Source: JAJPKK01 sp963781195
Lineage (GTDB): Bacteria > Pseudomonadota > Alphaproteobacteria > Rhizobiales > Xanthobacteraceae
Length of the DNA: 64,000 nt
NCBI GenBank assembly: GCA_963781195.1
Contig: CAWAEZ010000008.1
Span: 744,001-808,000 of the forward strand
Direction of reading: 5' to 3'
Shown: positions 9,278 through 16,591 of the stretch, piece by piece
How positions within the stretch are numbered: position 1 is the first letter of the stretch
Layout of the letters: each line of letters opens with the position of its first letter
Notes under the pieces: model-generated
What the model was told of the DNA's origin: nothing
Seen by the model: the letters and a program-made list of their open reading frames with translations, nothing else
Database searches by the model: none
Made by a program: the position numbers and the translations under genes

Positions 9278-9369
9278 CATTTTCTCCGAACGTCGTCTCA
9301 AAGCCCACGGCTCGGCATGACTTTGGATATCATGGGCCGCCTTGGAGCCATATCCCGTCGCGCAGCCGT

Positions 9370-10242
9370 CTAACGGTCTCCCAGGAAATGCAGAACCGCG
9401 CGGTTGAACAGCGGCGGATTTTGAAGGAGCGCGAAATGGCCGGTGTCGGGAAGGAGCAGCAGCCGCGCCCCCGGGATGGTTGCGGCGATGTGCTCGGTGT
9501 GCTCGCGCTCGATCGCCTCGTCACGGTCGCCATCCATGACCAGCACCGGATTGGCGATGGCCTGCAGTTCCGCATCCGTCCATTTCGGCTCGCTCGCCCA
9601 AAGTCCCAGGATGTCGGTGAAGAACGTTGCGTAGTCGTTCGGCGTCCGGGAGTATTTGAGATACTCCTCCCGCGTCCGCTTGATGTATTCGACAACGGTC
9701 GGGTTTACGATCGCGCTGTACTTTTCGCCGGAGGTCGCCGCGGTGGCGGCGAAGGCGACGATCTTGCCGACGCGGGCCGGATACCGCATCGCCAGGTCGA
9801 GACCGAGTGTGCCCCCGTCGCTCCAACCGACGACATCGGCTTTGCGCACCTTGAGCGCGTCCATCAACGCGACGACGTCGTCAGCCATGAGATCGTAGCT
9901 GTAGGGCCGCGCGTCGCGCGTGCTTCGGCCATGGCCGCGACTGTCCATCACGATGACGGTATGGCGCGGCGCCAGCGCGCGGACCTGATTCCCCCAGTAG
10001 TCGGCGTTCGCAAGGCCGCCATGAAGCAGGATCACCGCCGGTCCGTGGCCGTAGAGCGCGTAGTAAATGCTCACGCCGTTGACATCGGCGTGGCCGCTGC
10101 GATCCGAGGCAACCGGCGCCGGCGTCGACGGCAGCAATACCGATAGGCCGGAGTCGGTGCCGATACCGATGGCCGCACAGTCGCAGAGCAAACCCGCCGC
10201 CCCGAGAGCCATTCCGAGCATCGCATAGCGAAACGCGTTCAC
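9370..10242 (-). CDS. Alpha/beta hydrolase, exported or membrane-anchored copy
   Basis: This enzyme has an alpha/beta-hydrolase core: oxyanion motif ILLHGGLANADYW, RGHGRST, nucleophile elbow VGWSDGGTLG, an acidic residue in MDGDRDEAI and the catalytic His in DTGHFALL. It is likely an esterase or lactonase; the substrate is unknown. The N-terminus is hydrophobic (AMLGMALGAAGLLCDCAAIG), which suggests export or anchoring. The start is uncertain: GTG at 10242 and ATG at 10221 both fit, and the frame stays open to 10368. A paralogue about 80 per cent identical by eye lies at 27363-28205 but lacks this leader. Confidence 0.83.
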   Translation of the reverse strand: MNAFRYAMLGMALGAAGLLCDCAAIGIGTDSGLSVLLPSTPAPVASDRSGHADVNGVSIYYALYGHGPAVILLHGGLANADYWGNQVRALAPRHTVIVMDSRGHGRSTRDARPYSYDLMADDVVALMDALKVRKADVVGWSDGGTLGLDLAMRYPARVGKIVAFAATAATSGEKYSAIVNPTVVEYIKRTREEYLKYSRTPNDYATFFTDILGLWASEPKWTDAELQAIANPVLVMDGDRDEAIEREHTEHIAATIPGARLLLLPDTGHFALLQNPPLFNRAVLHFLGDR

Positions 10243-10381
10243 CAGGGCATGAACGAGGCGACGGGTGTCGAACCGGGGAATACCGGAGTGTCTCGTCGAC
10301 GGAAGGTCGGCTGAAGCGATCTCATCCGGCCCGGGACCTGCGCGGCGGCCTTGACGATGCGACGCCATTCGGCCGCGCTTT

Positions 10382-11039
10382 CTACGCGGCGGCCTTGACG
10401 AAGCGCAGCAGCGAGAACATGCCGAGCGGGGGGGTCTTCCGGCGTTCGAGCAGCGTCACTCCCGCGCGTGCCGACCAGTCCGACACGCGCCGGTAGGGAA
10501 AGTCCGGTCGCCAACCGAGGCGATGAGCGATCATCGCGAAGATCTGTTCCAGGCTGCGCATCGGCCCTTCTTCGGCGGCAAAATGCGCCACGATCACGAT
10601 TTCGCCGCCGGGCCGGAGGACCCGCACCAGTTCATTCAGCGTCTCTTCCGGATCGGGCACCGCGGTGATGACGTAAAGCGCCGTCACCACATCGAAGGAT
10701 GCATCGGCAAAGGCCAGCATGGTCCCGTCCATGACGGCCAGGAGCTCGACGTTCGTGAGTTCCTTGCACCTCGACCCGCTCTTTCGCTCGCCGCAGCATG
10801 GCCTCGGAGAGGTCGATTCCGACCAGATGGTTGGTGCGTGAATATCGCGGCAGCGAGCTGCCGGTCCCGACGCCGACCTCGAGGACGCGGCGGTCCCCGG
10901 CTTTCACCGCCTGGGTCGCGGCGGTACATCCGGGGCCTGAGAACGGCCCGAAGACGTAATCGTAAACCGGCGCCCATCGCCCGTAGGCCTTTTGAAGAAA
11001 GGCACGGTCCAGCGGATTTTCGTGGCCGTTGTGACTCAT
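10382..11039 (-). pseudogene. PmtA-like phospholipid N-methyltransferase, one frameshift
   Basis: This class I SAM-dependent methyltransferase of about 218 residues resembles Rhodobacter/rhizobial PmtA, which makes phosphatidylcholine from phosphatidylethanolamine. Visible motifs are YGRWAPVYDYVFGPF near the start, the SAM motif LEVGVGTGSSLP, GIDLSEAMLRRA, the segment DGTMLAFADASFDVV, and LRPGG. The frame breaks between AKERVEVQG and LTNVELLAVMDG; removing one T of the TT at 10760-10761 (plus strand) rejoins them. Everything else is intact, so this may be a sequencing insertion. GGAGCGACACG precedes the ATG. The exact substrate is inferred from family resemblance only. Confidence 0.75.
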
Positions 11040-11054
11040 CGTGTCGCTCCACTC

Positions 11055-12449
11055 TCACCCATGGCGGGAGATTTGCCGCGAGGTCGACTCATCAACGCCG
11101 TTGTAATCGCAACCTCGCGTTGCAATCTCCCTGGGCGACACACCGAATCTTGCGCTTTGGATCAGCACCTCGGCGAGGCCGAAAACATGGCCGGCGATCG
11201 GCCACGGGTCGCCCCTCTCATAAAAAACGTCCTTGCTTGCGCGTATGTACCGCCACGTCTCTCTCCATTCCTGCAGCGGCCGCTTATCGAGCATCAATCG
11301 CATCAGCCGCACGGCAAGCCAGAACTTGACCGAACGAACCTCGTCGCCGCTGGGAATAACGACGCCGTTCACTTGATCTCCGAAAAATATCTGAGCGAAT
11401 TCCGGTGTGTTCCTGAACAGGTGTATTCCGGATGTCGCGCGCGGATTGCATTCGATCGGATAGAGAGTACCGTCGTTCGTTTCAATGAAGTCGAAGCCGA
11501 TTTGTCCTGTAAACTGCATCTTGGATACGAAGCGTTCCACCCAACGCCGTGCGCCGGGGCTGTCGACGTGTTCGAAAACCGTCGACGATCCGATTCCCAG
11601 CTGCTGCCGTGACGGATAAATCGAGTTTGCCAGCACCTTGTCCTTTCGCGTGACGCTGTACGTGCACAAATGACGGCCGCTGATGAATTCCTGCACGATC
11701 CAAGGCTGCGATTTCGTCGGCTGAACGGAAGCCGGTAGCCGATCGCCGCGATTGAGGATGATGGTCTGCGAGGCAAACCGAGAGTAAACCGGCTTCACCA
11801 CGGCCTTCGGGAACGGAAAAGTCATCCAACGTGAAAGAAGCTCTTCACGCGACGATGCGTGTTCGGTCCTGGGGACTTCAAACCCCATATTTTTGATACA
11901 CTCGATGAATGTCCACTTATTATGCAATAAATCCAGCTTCTCAAACGTATCGGCCCAGATGACGCAACTGGATGGAAAGCGTGTCAAACATGCCGCAATG
12001 TAAAAAATTTCCTCGAGATTCGGGATGCAGATATCGATTTTTTCTCGGACGATGATGTCGCACAATGCGTTTGCGTAGTCGTGAGGCCGGAAGCGCGCTT
12101 GGGGCACGTGAATATATCGGAAAATGCTGTTCGAAAACCGGGTCAGGGGAAATCTGACGCTTTCTGCCAGATAGATCCGGTGACCCTGTCGCGCGAACAG
12201 ACGCGCGAGCTCCATGGCGGTAAGCGTCCTTCCTCCCGTCAATAAGATACGCTTCGGCGCGTTTATCAAGGAAATGCTTCCTGGCTCAGTCCTGAATCTG
12301 CCGCTCGGCAGGGCCGAGCTCTGGAGCCCTTTTGGACCGGGCCGGCTTGATCGGCGAATTGCAATATCGGTGAAAGACTCGGCGAGAGAACCGCGCAGCT
12401 TGCGCCAAAACGAGGCGCATCCTGTCTGCACGGCCGTTTTGAACGTCAT
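11055..12449 (-). CDS. ATP-grasp domain protein, unknown ligase
   Basis: This 464-residue protein has a carbamoyl-phosphate-synthase-like ATP-grasp fold: a pre-ATP-grasp domain (ILLTGGRTLTAMELARLFA), an ATP-binding part with KAVVKPVYSRFAS and WIVQEFISGRHLC, and the metal-binding end GQIGFDFIETNDG then YPIECNPRATSG. These enzymes join a carboxylate to an amine, thiol or similar group through an acyl phosphate. I do not recognise the substrate. The coding sequence has clearly AT-rich stretches (about 11870-12140), unlike its neighbours, which suggests horizontal transfer. The ATG at 12449 (MTFKTAVQ) is preferred; the frame continues upstream with low-quality sequence. It is divergent from the first UbiB-like kinase. 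Confidence 0.8.
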   Translation of the reverse strand: MTFKTAVQTGCASFWRKLRGSLAESFTDIAIRRSSRPGPKGLQSSALPSGRFRTEPGSISLINAPKRILLTGGRTLTAMELARLFARQGHRIYLAESVRFPLTRFSNSIFRYIHVPQARFRPHDYANALCDIIVREKIDICIPNLEEIFYIAACLTRFPSSCVIWADTFEKLDLLHNKWTFIECIKNMGFEVPRTEHASSREELLSRWMTFPFPKAVVKPVYSRFASQTIILNRGDRLPASVQPTKSQPWIVQEFISGRHLCTYSVTRKDKVLANSIYPSRQQLGIGSSTVFEHVDSPGARRWVERFVSKMQFTGQIGFDFIETNDGTLYPIECNPRATSGIHLFRNTPEFAQIFFGDQVNGVVIPSGDEVRSVKFWLAVRLMRLMLDKRPLQEWRETWRYIRASKDVFYERGDPWPIAGHVFGLAEVLIQSARFGVSPREIATRGCDYNGVDESTSRQISRHG

Positions 12450-12831
12450 CTGCTCTATGTGCTGCAGAAAAGCTGCAAAGTCGAGGAGGCGGAACCGGCT
12501 TTTGCGGGCGCTATCCGTAAGTTGAGGTTGCCGTGCGCCGCCAGCGAACCCTGAAGCGGGGAGTTCCATTCCGATGCTGGCGGGATCGGGGGTTAAGGCC
12601 GGGTCCCGGATCGCCTCGCCGGAAAACCTGGTCCAGGACATTTGGCTCACAATCCGATGCCTCGTTGGCTTTGCGGCTGCCGATCTTGCAAGGCAGCAGC
12701 GAAAATGGGAATGATTTCCATGCGGCGCAGCAGCGCCGTTGATGCGCGCACGAGTACGTCATGCTCACAGCAGTTGTATTGCAACGGGGCGGCGTGGTTC
12801 TCGCAATCGCGTCGGCGTTGCGGAACGGCCG
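12450..12831. other. Divergent intergenic region, ATP-grasp gene and first UbiB-like gene
   Basis: About 380 bases that must hold the promoters of the minus-strand ATP-grasp gene and of the plus-strand kinase/small-protein cluster. I see no gene and no convincing repeat here. Confidence 0.45.
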
Positions 12832-14766
12832 ATGAGTCCGGCCCGGCTCGAGCGGTTTGGGCGTTCGCTGCGGGGGGGCGCTCCGGCGACGCCTTCGCCC
12901 CTCGATCCCGACATCGTTCGGCCAATGCCGCGCCGGCAGCCGCTGGCGGTCGCCGGCACGACGGCGGCGACGTTACCGGTGCCGCGGCGGGTGGCATTCC
13001 GACCGGGAACGGTGCTGCCGTTTCTGCGGCTGCTCGTCTGGCTCAGAGCTTGCATTCGCTTCTTTGGGGGAAATGCGATCGATCGGCTGCGAGGCCGGTC
13101 CTCGACGGAGCGCAGCGCCGCGAGATTGCGCGAGGTCTTCGACGGCGGGGGAGTGAGCTTCGCCAAGCTGGCTCAACAGCTCTCCCTGCGGGCCGATCTG
13201 CTTCCCTATGTGTATTGCACCGAATTGAGCAAGTTGCTCGACCGCGCGAAGGCAATTCCCACCGAACAAGCCATCGGCATCATCGAGCACAGTCTTGGTA
13301 AGCCGCTGGAGGAGATGTTCTCGGCCTTCGATCCGGATCCGATCGGGTCGGCGTCGTTGGCGTGCGTCTATCAGGCCACGTTGAAATCCGGCGAAAAGGT
13401 CGCGGTCAAAGTGCGGCGGCCGGGAATCGGCCCCTTGCTGTCGGCCGACCTTCGCGCGCTGGACTGGCTGCTGATCCTCGCCGAGATGCTGACGCTGGTG
13501 CGTCCCGGCTTGACGACGAGGTTTCGGCAGGAGCTGCGGACCATTCTCATGGGCGAATTGAGCTTTCGCGCAGAAGCTCGCCATACCGAAATGTTCCGGT
13601 TGCGTTCCGAGAAAGACGGCGCCGGCATCACCGCGCCGCGGGTCTATTTCGCCTATTGCAGCGATGAGGTGCTGGTGACCGAGTTGGTGTCGGGGTTGTG
13701 GATGCGGGAACTCATGGCGGCGGTCGACCGGGATGACGAGGCCGTCCTCTCCAGCGCGCGCGGGGCGGGTATCGACCCCCAATTGGTGGCACGGCGGCTG
13801 ATGCAGTCGGCGCACCGGGTGGTCCTGGAGCATCCTTTCTTCCACGCCGATCCCCACCCGGCCAACATTGTCATCCTTCCGGACAGCCGGATCTGCTTTA
13901 TCGACTTCGGTGCCGTCGGCCGCTTTTCGAGCGAGACCCGAAACACGTGGCGCGAACTCCAGTATCACATGAAAAATTGCGATATCGAGCGGATGGTGGA
14001 GTGCTCGGTGCGTCTGGCCGGGCCGCTACCGCCGATGGACATCAACGCCGCCAACGAATCGATGAAAGAAATCTTTGCCGACTGGGTTCGCGCCGTGAGC
14101 AGCCCCGATGCTCAATGGTGGGAACGAAGCACGGCCCAGAACTGGCTCCGCTACGTCGGCACCGCCAGTGAATACGGAATTCCCGTCAGCCTGGAGACCC
14201 TGCAGTTCTTCCGTTCGACACTGCTGTACGATTCCATCATCATGCGGCTGCATAAGGACATCGATCCGGTGCGCGAGTACACTGCCTACGCGCACGGGGC
14301 CGCCAGGAACGCGCAACGGCGCGTAAATAAGGAGGCGCGAAAGCGGCTCAAGGGGATGACCAGCGCCGACGGCTTGCGGGCCGAACAACTGGCCTCCTCG
14401 GTCTCCCAATTCGCGCTGAAATTCCAGCGGAGGGTCGAGGATCCCCTTCCTCAGTTTCGACATTTCACGGGGAAGGCCGCGTATGCACTTTCCCTGGTGC
14501 TGCGGCTCATCTATCTGGCGATCATTTTCATAGGATTTGGCTTCGTTGCAGACGCCGTCGCGCAGACGTGGTTTGGTCGGCACATCCCGTGGTCGGACGT
14601 CATGGCATCCTTGGCCAGGGCCGACTGGTTTCGGGTCATCGCTCTTGTTGTGACACTCGTGGTCGTGCGGCGTCTCTTCATCCGCGCCGGCCAACCCGAT
14701 CGAAATATCAGACGTGTGGGTGAACCAAATCGAGACGTCGGACAACCATATAGAGAGCTGTCTTGA
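12832..14766 (+). CDS. UbiB/ABC1-family atypical kinase, first copy
   Basis: This 644-residue protein belongs to the ABC1/UbiB (ADCK/COQ8) protein-kinase-like family, membrane-linked ATPases best known for support of ubiquinone synthesis. In order it shows a modified family signature K112-L-A-Q (usual form KxGQ), an A-rich-loop equivalent PIGSASLACVYQ, the lysine in VAVKVRRPG, the Glu motif GELSFRAEA, the catalytic HADPHPANI and metal-binding IDFGAVG. The C-terminus has two predicted membrane helices (AYALSLVLRLIYLAIIF and VIALVVTLVVVRRL). The start at 12832 (MSPARLERF) gives the same N-terminal layout as the second copy at 16592. It leads a tight run: the next small gene starts 13 bases after its stop. 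A role beyond ubiquinone is likely given the neighbours, but this is inference. Confidence 0.85.
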   Translation: MSPARLERFGRSLRGGAPATPSPLDPDIVRPMPRRQPLAVAGTTAATLPVPRRVAFRPGTVLPFLRLLVWLRACIRFFGGNAIDRLRGRSSTERSAARLREVFDGGGVSFAKLAQQLSLRADLLPYVYCTELSKLLDRAKAIPTEQAIGIIEHSLGKPLEEMFSAFDPDPIGSASLACVYQATLKSGEKVAVKVRRPGIGPLLSADLRALDWLLILAEMLTLVRPGLTTRFRQELRTILMGELSFRAEARHTEMFRLRSEKDGAGITAPRVYFAYCSDEVLVTELVSGLWMRELMAAVDRDDEAVLSSARGAGIDPQLVARRLMQSAHRVVLEHPFFHADPHPANIVILPDSRICFIDFGAVGRFSSETRNTWRELQYHMKNCDIERMVECSVRLAGPLPPMDINAANESMKEIFADWVRAVSSPDAQWWERSTAQNWLRYVGTASEYGIPVSLETLQFFRSTLLYDSIIMRLHKDIDPVREYTAYAHGAARNAQRRVNKEARKRLKGMTSADGLRAEQLASSVSQFALKFQRRVEDPLPQFRHFTGKAAYALSLVLRLIYLAIIFIGFGFVADAVAQTWFGRHIPWSDVMASLARADWFRVIALVVTLVVVRRLFIRAGQPDRNIRRVGEPNRDVGQPYRELS

Positions 14767-14779
14767 AGAGGTCCGGAGA

Positions 14780-15073
14780 ATGACGGAGAGCTATTCCCGC
14801 GAACATTGCCTCCCGGTGGCGACGCCGCTGCCGAACAGGGGGCTCGTGATCGAACTGGGTCAGCAGGAACGCAGGGAAATTCGGCGTTTCAAGCACGGCG
14901 ACGGAACGCTCGCCTGGCAGGTCGAAGCAATCCTCGAGTCATGGCGCGAAGGTCTCGGACTTGGCGCCGATGTCGAGGTCGTGCCGGTCGTGCTGCTGTA
15001 CCGCCAAGCCCAGCCGGACTACGTCGTGGTGACGGTCGAAGACAGGCCGGAGCATTCCCCCGGTCTCCCCTGA
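14780..15073 (+). CDS. Small DUF6200-like protein A
   Basis: This 97-residue protein is not recognised by function. Its core (RGLVIELGQQERREIRRF, a G.G turn, a helical stretch, then VPVVLLYRQ) has the same order as two neighbours at 15122 and 15802: a hydrophobic strand ending in Asp/Glu-Leu, a basic helix, a Gly turn, an amphipathic helix, and a closing Pro-Val-Val strand. I tentatively relate all three to the DUF6200 family of rhizobial small proteins. AAGAGG 8 bases before the ATG at 14780 supports this start over an in-frame ATG at 14714 that overlaps the kinase gene. It is almost certainly co-transcribed with the kinase. Confidence 0.65.
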   Translation: MTESYSREHCLPVATPLPNRGLVIELGQQERREIRRFKHGDGTLAWQVEAILESWREGLGLGADVEVVPVVLLYRQAQPDYVVVTVEDRPEHSPGLP

Positions 15074-15121
15074 ATATTGGTGCTCAGATCGGGCGCAGAG
15101 GCAAAGCGGGATATTTGCGAA

Positions 15122-15313
15122 ATGAGTGTCTTGTCACCCATCGTTGTAGACCTCGGCGAGGTGCGGAAGGAGCACGTCGGCAGTTTCCACGTCGGAGCCG
15201 GACCGATCGTCGAGGATATCGATGTGGTGATGCGGTCGGTTCGCGCGAATGCCGAGCTCGAAGGCCCCAAGCGCGTTTTTCTTCCAATCGTTGTTGTTTA
15301 TGACCAGGTGTGA
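15122..15313 (+). CDS. Small DUF6200-like protein B
   Basis: This 63-residue protein begins SPIVVDLGEVRKEHV, has a G.G turn (FHVGAGPIVEDID), a helix, and ends FLPIVVVYDQV. It follows the same strand-helix-turn-helix-strand plan as the proteins at 14780 and 15802 but is shorter and less basic. The function is unknown. The ribosome site is weak (GCGGGA about 13 bases upstream), so the start is less certain than for its neighbours. It sits 48 bases after protein A in the same direction. Confidence 0.55.
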   Translation: MSVLSPIVVDLGEVRKEHVGSFHVGAGPIVEDIDVVMRSVRANAELEGPKRVFLPIVVVYDQV

Positions 15314-15449
15314 AGAGACCCGGGCGCGAAAGTTCCGGTTTTCCGAGAGCAAGTGTCTGTCGCCACGACGCCGTTATGGACAGAACTTTCTTGGACCGCT
15401 CGGCATTCGATGTATGATGAAAACGTAGCTGTGCCGTAGGAGGACTGTA

Positions 15450-15773
15450 ATGGACCAACTCGTCAAACGCGTCACGGTGATTCATCGCGGCCGTGGCGAA
15501 CCAAGGGCAGTGGCCGTCTATCGGGAACCCGCGCATAAGAAGGAGCGTGCTAGGGTTTCGGTTTTGACGGGGCCGTTCGAGAAAGGAGCCAGACACCTGG
15601 AGAAGGCGATCTTCATCTTCGGGCAAGAGGCGCTTCGACGCCACGAGGATTCCAACCGTCGTCGTCGCGACGGCTGGCTTTTGGAAGGCCCGGGTAATCT
15701 GATCGAATCAGGCCGCAAAGCGCTCAATGAAGCGCGCAAAGCGGTTCCATTCGTAACTTTGCCGAAATTATAA
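15450..15773 (+). CDS. Small basic protein (DUF6312-like)
   Basis: This 107-residue basic protein has no signal peptide and no membrane segment. It opens with a strand-rich part (RVTVIHRGRGEPRAVAVYRE) and continues with a long helical part containing RRHEDSNRRRRDGWLLEGPG near residue 68, a pattern I tentatively recognise from DUF6312 proteins of rhizobia. Basic, Arg-rich composition would fit binding to nucleic acid or to the acidic tail of protein C next door; this is speculation. An excellent AGGAGG lies 7 bases before the ATG. Confidence 0.68.
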   Translation: MDQLVKRVTVIHRGRGEPRAVAVYREPAHKKERARVSVLTGPFEKGARHLEKAIFIFGQEALRRHEDSNRRRRDGWLLEGPGNLIESGRKALNEARKAVPFVTLPKL

Positions 15774-15801
15774 TTCTGCAATTTCCCCGGAGGACACCAG
15801 C

Positions 15802-16131
15802 ATGGCAGCCAAAGCAGCCGCTACCGCCGAGCATGGCGAATCGCACGGCCATCATGAGGCGACAGAAAAGCCGAGCCTTGTCGTCGTCGATTTGTCGAGA
15901 CGGCAGTCTTCAAAACAGATCCGACGTCTCCGCAAAGGGCGAGGATCGCTCGTTGTGCGTATCGACGAGATCCTCGAAGAACTCGTACACTCGGGAACCG
16001 TGAAGGGCGACGCGCAACCTGTCGTCATCGTCGTGCGGGAAAAGGTGACCTTACCGTGGCCTTTCACCAATGTGGAGCTCGACGCGGACGAGGACGATGA
16101 TGACGACGACGATGAAGACGACGACGATTGA
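15802..16131 (+). CDS. Small DUF6200-like protein C with poly-Asp tail
   Basis: This 109-residue protein has a His-rich N-terminus (EHGESHGHHEATE), then the family core SLVVVDLSRRQSSKQIRRL, G.G turn, helix, and QPVVIVVREKV, and ends with a run of about 16 residues that are only Asp or Glu. The acidic tail is encoded by GAC/GAT/GAA codons at about 16081-16128 and could bind cations or basic partners. The ribosome site GGAGG is well placed. The gene follows the DUF6312-like gene by 28 bases and is followed by two hairpins, so it probably ends the first transcript of the cluster. Confidence 0.7.
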   Translation: MAAKAAATAEHGESHGHHEATEKPSLVVVDLSRRQSSKQIRRLRKGRGSLVVRIDEILEELVHSGTVKGDAQPVVIVVREKVTLPWPFTNVELDADEDDDDDDDEDDDD

Positions 16132-16161
16132 AACGGTCCTTCCTGCGATTCCGAGCCTGCC

Positions 16162-16181
16162 GTAAGCTCCGATGAGCTTAC
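16162..16181 (+). terminator. Hairpin after small protein C
   Basis: A perfect 8-bp stem GTAAGCTC/GAGCTTAC with loop CGAT lies 30 bases after the stop. No T-tract follows, so termination is only a guess. Confidence 0.4.
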
Positions 16182-16210
16182 CCGGCCCAGAAAGCAACGC
16201 CCCGAAAGAG

Positions 16211-16228
16211 CCTCCCGGCACCGGGAGG
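16211..16228 (+). terminator. Second hairpin after small protein C
   Basis: The inverted repeat CCTCCCGG/CCGGGAGG has a 2-base centre. Together with the hairpin at 16162 it may end transcription or protect the mRNA end. There is no T-tract. Confidence 0.35.
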
Positions 16229-16309
16229 CGAAGTGTTCGTCGCGTTCTGGGCAATTGGAAATCGCGCTCGTGACTGCACACTCCTGAGACGTGCGACCAC
16301 AGCGCGGAT

Positions 16310-16389
16310 TTTCTCGACGCGTTGCTTTCTACGCGTGTTGTTTTCTCGATGCGGTATTTTCTAGGCGCGTTGTTTTCTCAACGTCCCGA
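16310..16389 (+). repeat. Five tandem 16-bp repeats upstream of the second kinase gene
   Basis: Five units of exactly 16 bases follow each other without a gap (starts 16310, 16326, 16342, 16358, 16374). Each begins TTTCT and the first four end in a GCG-rich half close to GCGTTGT; the fifth is degenerate in its second half. The block lies in the 460-base gap between small protein C and the second UbiB-like gene, about 200 bases before that gene's start. The even spacing suggests repeated protein-binding sites or a minisatellite. Confidence 0.75.
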
Positions 16390-16591
16390 GCATGAAAGTG
16401 TCACTTGCGCGTAGCTGTGCTGTGTCCCTCGTCAGGGCCAATGACTGCATCCTCGCCAACCTTTCCCGGTCCAATTGGGTTCTGATGTCCATGCTTCCGA
16501 CTCGCCAGACGCGTGACACCGGGGCATTCTACAATTTCTCATTTTTGTGTGGTCCCGAGGACGTGCGGGCCCTTCCTGAACCTCTGCTGCG

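Noticed and set aside
16310..16389. Possible CRISPR array
   Set aside because: The 16-bp units are directly adjacent with no spacers, and no cas gene is present.
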